A stretch of DNA of 64,000 bases, taken from NCBI RefSeq assembly GCF_964355755.1, contig NC_092678.1:16836922-16900921 (forward strand), given 5' to 3'. Below, piece by piece: positions 57,101 through 64,000 of this stretch. Numbering within the stretch: position 1 is the stretch's first letter; every line of letters begins with the position of its first letter. Source of the stretch: Antedon mediterranea. Taxonomy: Eukaryota > Echinodermata > Crinoidea > Comatulida > Antedonidae. The position numbers and the translations under genes are program-made. The notes under the pieces are model-generated. The model did no database searches. It was not told where the DNA came from and saw only the letters and a list, made by a program, of their open reading frames with translations.

Positions 57101-58222
57101 AAATCTTTAGTAGCTGGAAAAGTGTGCAAAAGAGCACTTGTGCAGGTAATGAGAAGTTTTTGTGAGATTCACACTCACCTTTTTTAAGCATTCTTCACTA
57201 TACAACACAAACCATAGTATCACTATTGTAAGCCTACATTTAAATATAGTCTACCTCGACATTTTTACTGTGTCTTTATTTTTCTTTAGTGTTCTTTTTT
57301 TTTATTTTACCGATCTTTTTGTTTCCATTTTGAAATTCTCCACTTATAATTTTACAACTTTTAAGAGGGCATTCATACAAAATTAGAACTATATAATACA
57401 TTTCTGTGAAAAGACAGCATCACATGATGTTAGTCATAATGTGATACTGTACTTCTTAAATATCTTTTTTAGGTCGCGTATGCCATTGGAATTGCTAAAC
57501 CACTTTCTGTTACTGTATGGGACTATGGTACCTCAGGCAAAAGTCAAGCAGAACTACTCAGGATTGTCAACGATAATTTTGACCTTCGACCTGGTGTGAT
57601 AATCAGGTAAGTTAAGTAGTCTCAACAAGCGCGCAGCAGTCGTACATTTCAGTCGTGTGTTTCGGAAAAAGTTGTGAATGATAATATCGGACTAGCATGT
57701 GATAGATAATGGGTTCGAGTCTACAATATTTATTGCATCCTTATGCAAGATGTTTTAACTCTCATTGCCTCGTCCTTTGGATGGGACGTATAGCAGTTTG
57801 TCTTGTGTAGGCCTTCATATAGTACACGTTAAAGAACTTGAACACTATTCGAAGAGTTTAGAGGATAGTCTCCCGGTGTGCTGATCTGGTAGGCGTTGCA
57901 CCGTTGACTGCCGTTGGTCCATCGACGGCTTAATCGGAATTTCACCAGTTTCCAGTTAAACTTGATCTGGACCAGAATAAATACATTTACCTTTAATTAA
58001 AACCGACAATCATATTTTTCGAACATGTACACCAGTGACTTCTATATCGACCAATGATTTTATATTTCTATTCTCCCTCCTGATGTTGTATACACTATTA
58101 TTAATTGCCTCTTTAGGGAGCTGAATCTAAGAAGACCAATCTATGAAAAGACAGCATCATACGGTCATTTCGGAAGATCAGACCCTGATTTTACCTGGGA
58201 ACAACCAAAGCAACTTATCTGA
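51166..58222 (+). CDS. MAT: S-adenosylmethionine synthetase (methionine adenosyltransferase), copy 2
   Basis: Paralog of the gene at 10749-17154, with identical intron positions and phases. Exons: 51166-51226, 53632-53709, 54103-54225, 54583-54695, 54988-55137, 56089-56307, 56963-57145, 57473-57606, 58117-58222; 388 residues. The motifs [22 protein letters not shown] and GGGAFSGKD are all intact. Two in-frame ATGs, 51166 and 51175, could start it; the second matches the start of copy 1, so MSK may be an optional extension. By hand count the two proteins are about 89% identical. Changes cluster in exons 3, 4, 6, 8 and 9, while exons 5 and 7 encode identical peptides. The protein ends KQLI against KKLKL in copy 1. 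It looks functional; whether expression differs is unknown. Confidence 0.95.
53249..53480 (+). repeat. Dispersed repeat with GCGCGTACGCATGC core, copy 3 (truncated), in MAT copy 2 intron 1
   Basis: Shares the AAATCGAGAA start, TTTAAAATTGCCTGAAA, the core GTGCGCGTACGCATGC (about 53349) and GACTTAGCTAG near its end. Lacks the CCGA run of the other two copies. Confidence 0.65.
55276..55755. mobile_element. Inverted-repeat element in MAT copy 2 intron 5
   Basis: Left end TTTACCGTTAATCTTCTAAT, right end (inverse) CTACCGTAAATCTTATAATA, each followed by GTAACCC. TA lies at both ends (about 55275-55277 and 55754-55755). The interior contains many GGGTTACTATTA copies in both orientations. No ORF. Confidence 0.55.
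57630..58010 (+). mobile_element. Probable tRNA-derived SINE in MAT copy 2 intron 8
   Basis: GGTTCGAGTCT at 57712-57722 is a polymerase III B-box match, preceded by CGGACTAGCATGTGATAG as in the anticodon-to-TpsiC part of a tRNA. Downstream is a conserved-looking body with CCTTTGGATGGGACGTATAG and TACACGTTAAAGAAC, resembling a central domain I recall from invertebrate SINEs, and an AT-rich tail. The family name is not assigned. Confidence 0.5.
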
Positions 58223-58600
58223 ATTTACAACGAGATATTGGCTTATAGTGACACTTTAGAGTAGTTATTTTTGATTTGATTTATTTCGATACCATTATGT
58301 AGAGAAAACAAACACAGATAAGAACAAACACAAACAATACTTGTTTTCTCTATATAATATAGTATATTATTATCTACTCAAAATGTAATCTACATCCTGA
58401 TCCTGTCATCTCCAACATAAAACAGTAAACGCCTTCTGACAGAGATACAATTATTATTGATACAATGGTAGTCTAACATATAAGATAAAATACAAAAACT
58501 TATGCAAAAATTCGTGAACAATTTCTTCCTGAAGTACTGGTAACGTCTTGATGTTCAAGGGATAAATTTTATAAAAAAGCTGAATATAAGAAATGATTGG
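58223..58600. other. Region just downstream of MAT copy 2
   Basis: Should contain the MAT copy 2 3' UTR. No canonical AATAAA is seen within the first 370 bp; an ATAAAA lies at about 58419. A TTGATTTGATTTATTT segment at 58270 is a simple repeat. Confidence 0.4.
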
Positions 58601-58700
58601 GCATATTTAACGAGTTACATTGTTATTGTTATTAACAGTTTATATTGAACTATTGAATCTGGTAAGTTATTCCATGAAGTTTTGGCAACACATTGGAATG
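58601..58700 (-). mobile_element. Non-LTR retrotransposon remnant (reverse transcriptase C-terminus)
   Basis: The - strand reads FQCVAKTSWNNLPDSIVQYK and soon reaches a stop at about 58615. WNNLPDSI is the WNSLP-type motif at the end of CR1/L2-like reverse transcriptases. Confidence 0.45.
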
Positions 58701-59747
58701 TAGACATCATTCTACCCTTGGTACTGAAAACTAATTATGCAGCTGGTGGAATAAATTGTTTGTCTGAAAATTTAACATATCATTCGTTCGTGTATTCAGG
58801 ATTATAAGTATAGATATTAAATGCATTGTAAAAAAATAAAGAAATAAAAAAAATTTGTAGAAGACAAGATTATTGAAATAATTAATTGATATGATACAGG
58901 AGCTTTTCCCAAGATTGCTTTGTTTTGAGCAACATTCGAACTTAGAGAAAATCCAGGGAAACAAACAAAAAAAACAACAAAAAAACAAGGCAACAGTCAA
59001 ACAAGATCATTTAAATCTAAAAATGTTGCTTTCCTAATACGGAAACTTTCATAAATATTCCACTACTTCCTCACTGGACAATTTATTGATTGAGACCTAG
59101 GTATTAAAAGTTCAAGAAATCGGAATAATATTAATCGAGCCGTTTACTAGATTCTGGAAATTGTTTTTTTTTTTTAATTTGTTGTTTTTAGAAGTAACTG
59201 TTAGTTTAGTTTTACATAATTAAGGTACCTCTTGCTGAAGTGTAATTTACTTTGTTTAGATCTAAACAAGTGCCAACTAATTGTTAATGGCATCGTTGAT
59301 AGTCTATTCTGAAAGGTCAGTCAAAAGTGACCATCGTCTCACTTTTGTTCTATCTTTAGATACGTTTATAGAAGCAGCTTTATTATAGCTTCTTAATAAT
59401 ATTATTATAATATTCTAGAATAGTTTTTAACTTTGCAAACATGTTGGATACGGTACGTGTGGCTTTTTGATTGTTTAAACCATTATATATTGGAATTAAT
59501 TTGATTTAGGTTGAAAGTTTGTGCAATGATGTTTATTAATAATGCAGTTGAGTCCTCTTTTAGGATACCTTTGGGAAACGTAGGCCCACTGAGTATCCAT
59601 CCCTATCCTGTGAAATGAATAAGGGATACTATAACACTAACAACGCTTTCTCATCGGTGGCGAGGGGATTCAGGATCCTGCCATTCAGGATTCAACTGCA
59701 TACTAATTTAATAAGAGACATGTTTTACTAGATTATTGTTAGTATTG
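58701..59747. other. AT-rich intergenic sequence
   Basis: No gene or named repeat found. Confidence 0.5.
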
Positions 59748-59905
59748 TATACTATCAAACTCTATGTGACAACAAAATGTGATGTGCCCATATATGGACA
59801 TGATGATGTCATTCACTACCATCTTTGGGCATACCACTACCATATATTTGGACACATCACACTATTTGTGTTGTCACATAAAGTTTGATAGTGTAGACAA
59901 GGCTT
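59748..59905. mobile_element. MITE-like element, 'CTACACTATCAAA' family, most complete copy
   Basis: Left arm TACTATCAAACTCTATGTGA, right arm (inverse) GTCTACACTATCAAACTTTA then TGTGACAAC. The middle holds CCATATATGGACATGATGAT. About 158 bp with arms of about 45 bp; no ORF. Confidence 0.65.
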
Positions 59906-60655
59906 AATATTTATTGGAAAAAGTTGTCGTTTACGAGTTTTGTGAATTGAATATTACATTTTAAACTGGGCTTATATCTTCGATTAATTGTTTTTTAGTT
60001 GAAAGTTTATTGAATTAAATTAAAAACGATAATGATAATTGTTGTTTTTTCTGGTATCACAAAACAAAACGTGTTAAAGTAGCTGTTTATTAATTTCTAT
60101 TGTTCATACATTCTAAAAAATTATCGATCTATAATGTCACCATTTTTGGGATTTGTTGAAAATAAAACTTTCTTATCGGTGGGTGGGGGGCTGGAGGGTA
60201 AGGGATAGATAATACCTATTCTTTTGTACACATGTGTAAATAGCTGAGTGGCATTAAAAAAAATAGGAGAAAAAACGGTGTGGTAAAAATATTTGATGAT
60301 TAAACGAACCGGTGTTAGTACAGTATAAGAAATGATGTAGGCCTACAAACAATGGTTTAGACCGAACATTAGCACTCAACTGTAAGACTCGCCCCAGTTG
60401 GACAATGAATACCAGTAACCAAACTGGTAGATTCAAATTCACATTATCATAATATTGTTGCATACAATAATGATTGCATAAATTATGCTACACTTACCAT
60501 GAACCGAAGTTATGTAGCTCCACCGGGATATAGATACGTTGTTGTCGTTTATGTTGTGTTTTAAAGTAGTATACCAATGATCGTAATCAGAAGAGATTGT
60601 TTATTCCGAATTGTTTGAATGTTTTTGCTTGCACCATTCCATGTGACACCTGCAC

Positions 60656-60924
60656 GTCTGGCCCTCACGCGGCGAAGAGCATCGGATTAAACGCAACGCA
60701 ACCGTTTTAACCAATGACAAGCGAAGTTATATCACAAGCGAATAAAGCTTGGTTCCCACTAGAACGTAACGCAAGGACGTAAACGCAACGCAAGCGTTTT
60801 AACCAATGACAAGCGAAGTTATAGACAGTTAGCAATCACAGGCGAATAAGCCATCGCTTGTGATTGGTCAATTCACTTGCGTTGCGTTACGTCCTTGTGT
60901 TGCGTCGCTAGTGGGAACCACGCT
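60656..60924. mobile_element. MITE with TAA target duplication (60746-60924) beside a partial second copy
   Basis: Ends AGCTTGGTTCCCACTAG and, inversely, AGCGTGGTTCCCACTAG, flanked by TAA (60743-60745, 60925-60927). The subterminal AACGCAACGCAAG and CCAATGACAAGCGAAGTTAT blocks also occur at 60686-60732, so a partial copy sits immediately to the left. A related fragment is at about 51305-51400 in MAT copy 2 intron 1. PIF/Harbinger-type by target duplication. Confidence 0.7.
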
Positions 60925-60927
60925 TAA

Positions 60928-61884
60928 GTAAAGTAAAGGTAGGCTACCGTATCGTTTTATCGAGCTTAATCTGTTCTGTTCTTTTTTTAATTTTTCCGTG
61001 TTGAATTTATCAACTTAAAACGTTTATCAATCGCATTGAAAACATTTTAAAAGCAATATAGTCTTTTTAGTCGCGTGGACGCGATTCTATATCAAATCAA
61101 ATAAACATTTATTTCTTTCATTCATATTTGAGTAAAACATAATTTCTGATATTTGATATATAAATATTTTTTTTTTTTTAGAAATATAATACAGAAAATC
61201 ATAATGTATAAAAAAAAGATGATTCAGTTATATAAAAAAATGAAAGAGGCAAAAAAACCCAAGAAAGTATCGATCAATTGGAAACAAAAATCCAATTGAA
61301 AACTTGTATGTTGGGAAGCCATGTAAGAAAATTATATACTTATATATATAAATGTAAACATATAGTTCACTATGTCGGTCGGTCTGTCTGTCGGTCCGGT
61401 ATCACTATGCGTTTTAGCACGCGACTTATGGCTGTTGGCCTTGTTTATGTAAATCTCATTTTTCTTACAACCTTACTCAAGAGTATTAATTAATATTAAT
61501 TAATGAAGTAACACGATTTATACGCTGAGTAAAATTATCTTTGTTTCTTACTATTATTATTATCACAATACAAATATGCAATTTATAGAGTATTTTCAAT
61601 GAACACAATTGCCGTATTTGGTAGCTGATTTTGATGTGTATGTGACGTCGTCCCGTCTTATGACGTCATTACAGCTTCTTTTGCTGTACCCCGAGTATCG
61701 CACATTCGTGCTTGTTTTATTATTATTTTTCTTTTGCGGGGGAGGGGTACTTTCTGTCGTTTTTGTTAACAGGCACACCACAAAAACAATAGACGTAAAC
61801 GCACCCATTTTCAACAATTCATTTTAATACAAGACAAAGCAGACATACATTGACAAAGAGCATCGGTATTGAAGTATAAATAGC
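60928..61884. repeat. Intergenic sequence with a CGGT-microsatellite element
   Basis: At 61366-61445, CACTATGTCGGTCGGTC leads into tandem units and then GGTATCACTATGCGTTTTAG and CACGCGACTTATGGCT, a shorter version of the element at 7460-7640. The rest shows no gene; overlapping frames of about 72 codons at 61596-61827 lack motifs. Confidence 0.55.
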
Positions 61885-62330
61885 TATGCCAGACATTACT
61901 GTCGCAGTCTAATTAGCTGACCTAGATGTCATAGCATCAGACACGGCCGCAGTCTAATGCCTAGATGTCTATAAATAGTAAGGTATCAGCTGCAATATAC
62001 CTGGCTAGATGTCTATAAATAGCATTAGACACGGCCTAATGCCTATAAATAGCTCAAGATACCAGCTGCAATATAACTAGCCAGATGTCTATAAATAGCA
62101 TTAGACACCGACTAATGCCTAGGTGTCTATAAATAGCTAAGGTATCAGCTGCAATGCTTTGCTAGATATCTATAAATAACATCATCAGACACTGTCACAG
62201 TCTCGATAACGGCTAGATGTCTATAAATAGCATCAGACACTGCACAGTCTAATGCCTAGATGTCAAGGTATCGTATGCAATACACTGTACCTAGCTAGAT
62301 GTCTATACATAGCAATGCCATCAGTGACAG
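61885..62330 (+). repeat. Diverged tandem repeat rich in TATAAATA
   Basis: Repeated blocks CTAGATGTCTATAAATAG, GCATTAGACAC, CTAATGCC and AAGGTATCAGCTGCAAT recur in order about four times with a period near 120 bp. TATAAATA appears about eight times from 61876 to 62228. GCATTAGAC and the following CTAATGC can pair as a short stem. No coding frame. Confidence 0.75.
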
Positions 62331-63239
62331 AAACCAGATTTTGTAGGCGGTTTTCATCAATATTTTACTCATAGCACTAATTATCCATTATGTATACATG
62401 GTCTAGCACTAGAATTACAAACAATTCTTCATTATTATTATTAAAGTATTGTGTGAATAATGAAGACATGACTGTGCGAAATATCCGTCAAGCAGGTCGA
62501 CACAAGTAACACATCTCATACAATGAACTGAGCAAACCCGATAAAAATGTCCTCATTTTAGTAACACCCTTAATTATTGTATGGCTAATTATAGATGGCA
62601 TATTTCAGTATAATTATTACAAATTTTCTATCCAGCTTCAATAAAATTTCAGTAGAATAATCAAGATTAACATTAGAATATTACAGATCATATCGGGATA
62701 ATTACCCCAGGTTACTCAGACTTAGAATTGTTTTATTTGATTTCTAAAATAATCATGAATGAATGCAAAAATAAATAACACAAACGAAATGAGGGATTGT
62801 GGAGTTTTACATGTTGTACATATGATTTCTAGGACTTCCTCACTTACACTACGTATATCAGCACAAACAAAAAGTACCTTTATCCCATAAGATAAATCTA
62901 AACTCGTGTTTTCATTCTTGTTTTCTAGAAAAGCGTGCAAGGGTAGGAAACGTTTGTACATTCTCAGTTCACAACTAAGCTATGTTCAGACGCAATATGT
63001 TATTCAAGAGTATATAAAGCTAGGTGTTAAATCTATTTGATAGACTTTTAAAACATATCACATTTCTGTCTATCTTGCTGTACTTGCAAAGGTCATTGAC
63101 CCTAAAGCATGACATAATGCACTACACCGTACATTACTTGGAATATCTCCCTAGATTTTACAACAAAATGTATTTCACTGCTAGAAACCTTAGTCATGAA
63201 TAACGTGTTGCGTCTGAACACAGTTACGTTTACTCATGA
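62331..63239 (-). other. Possible 3' UTR and downstream region of the unidentified - strand gene
   Basis: Lies past the stop at 63240. A - strand AATAAA is at 62732-62737, about 500 bp after the stop, which would give a UTR of ordinary length. A 79-codon frame at 62722-62961 has no known motif. Confidence 0.35.
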
Positions 63240-63375
63240 TTAGCGGAACGTGTAGCGTACATACGGGACCTCAACATCTTCGTCGTCTGTATCGTTGCAA
63301 CATAGTTCCAGAACCAGATGTCGTACATGTTTTGGGATTTTCTTCTTTGATACTTTTGCAACTACCTCAGAAATT
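63240..63375 (-). CDS. Terminal coding exon of an unidentified gene (partial)
   Basis: A - strand exon starts after a TTTTTAG acceptor at 63376-63382 and runs 45 codons to a TAA at 63240-63242. It begins in phase 2, so at least one upstream exon lies beyond 63376. The peptide reads [20 protein letters not shown] followed by [20 protein letters not shown] and ends YTFR. The lysine-rich amphipathic start and acidic DTDDEDVE stretch look like real protein, with no internal stop and a polypyrimidine-like approach to the acceptor. I do not recognise the family and found no second exon in the remaining 625 bases. Confidence 0.5.
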
Positions 63376-64000
63376 CTAAAAATAGAAACAAGATTAAAAT
63401 GTTCATTTATATATCGTTATATTTTCATAAAGTCAGAACATTACTAAACAACAGTAGAACCAGGGCTCGAAATTCACGCTAGCAAACTAGCATTTTGCTA
63501 GTAGATTCTTCATAATTGCTAGTTGAAAATTTCAAAACTAGCAAATGTTTGCTATTGTAATTTTTGAAAAAATACGTACTTTTTAGCTTAGCCACGCTAG
63601 TCGCCAATCGCTATGTCGACAACGGCTAATAGGAACCAATTTGGTGAAAACAATTGTTTCATTTACACGCCGCCAATTTACGTCAAGGAAACGCGAATAG
63701 CACTGTGAATCATGTGGTAGCATAGTTGTTAACGATGTGCATTATAAACAGCAAGCTTTTCCCCCAACACAAAAGCATGAGCATTTAGTACGTCGCTAAG
63801 GATTACATCATCAGTCACGTGATTACAGAATACGCGATTATCAATTTAGGGATTTAACGAAATAAATATTTTGCCTACACAGTGGTCGAAGCGCGTATTT
63901 AATAGATTCGTAAAAAGTAAACACCCCCCACTTAATGGACTCTTCCAATTTTGTTTATGATCTCGCGCTTGAGAAGAACGTCTCCTCGGCACACCACGAG
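63376..64000. repeat. Right edge: intron or upstream DNA with a CTAGCAAA inverted-repeat fragment
   Basis: At 63478-63560, GCTAGCAAACTAGCATTTTG and later AACTAGCAAATGTTTGC are inverted CTAG-rich motifs, probably an old repeat. The following 400 bp show no exon that continues the - strand gene. Confidence 0.4.

Noticed and set aside
1-64000. CRISPR array, prophage, operon or other bacterial system
   Set aside because: The split genes, splice sites and transposon types are eukaryotic; the one regular array (54 bp) has no spacers.

Overview
The window is eukaryotic nuclear DNA from an animal, most likely a marine invertebrate. It is AT-rich, its genes are broken into many small exons with GT-AG introns, and it is full of degenerate transposons and short inverted-repeat elements. 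The methionyl-tRNA synthetase has the animal layout with an N-terminal GST-like domain. An ambulacrarian such as an echinoderm is my guess from the general texture, not a demonstrated assignment.

Three complete genes and one partial gene could be built exon by exon with matching splice phases. Two are tandem paralogs of S-adenosylmethionine synthetase (MAT), both on the + strand with nine exons and the same intron positions: copy 1 at 10749-17154 (384 aa) and copy 2 at 51166-58222 (388 aa). Between them on the - strand lies cytoplasmic methionyl-tRNA synthetase (MARS1), 16 coding exons from 34808 down to 21632 (795 aa), with both catalytic signatures and the zinc-knuckle cysteines but no C-terminal WHEP domain. 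At the right edge a terminal coding exon of an unidentified - strand gene ends at 63240. All three complete genes act on methionine: MAT converts methionine and ATP to SAM, and MARS1 charges tRNA with methionine.

Layout: 1-10.5 kb, intergenic, with repeats, a retroelement remnant, a G-poor tract and a degenerate Helitron-like copy; 10.6-17.3 kb, MAT copy 1; 17.4-21.6 kb, convergent intergenic region with a tandem array of hairpin units and a TA-flanked inverted-repeat element; 21.6-34.8 kb, MARS1, whose introns carry a 19-copy 54-bp minisatellite, a 269-bp foldback and several MITE-like elements; 34.8-50.9 kb, divergent intergenic region with a Helitron-like element, a repeated GGGAAATTCC-containing module and a local tandem duplication; 51-58.2 kb, MAT copy 2; 58.2-64 kb, intergenic repeats, a TATAAATA-rich tandem array and the unknown terminal exon.

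No bacterial-style system, CRISPR array or intact transposase gene was seen. The most unusual structures are the minisatellite, whose every unit carries splice-site-like sequences in the MARS1 sense orientation, the hairpin array downstream of MAT copy 1, the foldback in MARS1 intron 1, and the over-represented palindrome TAGGCCTA.
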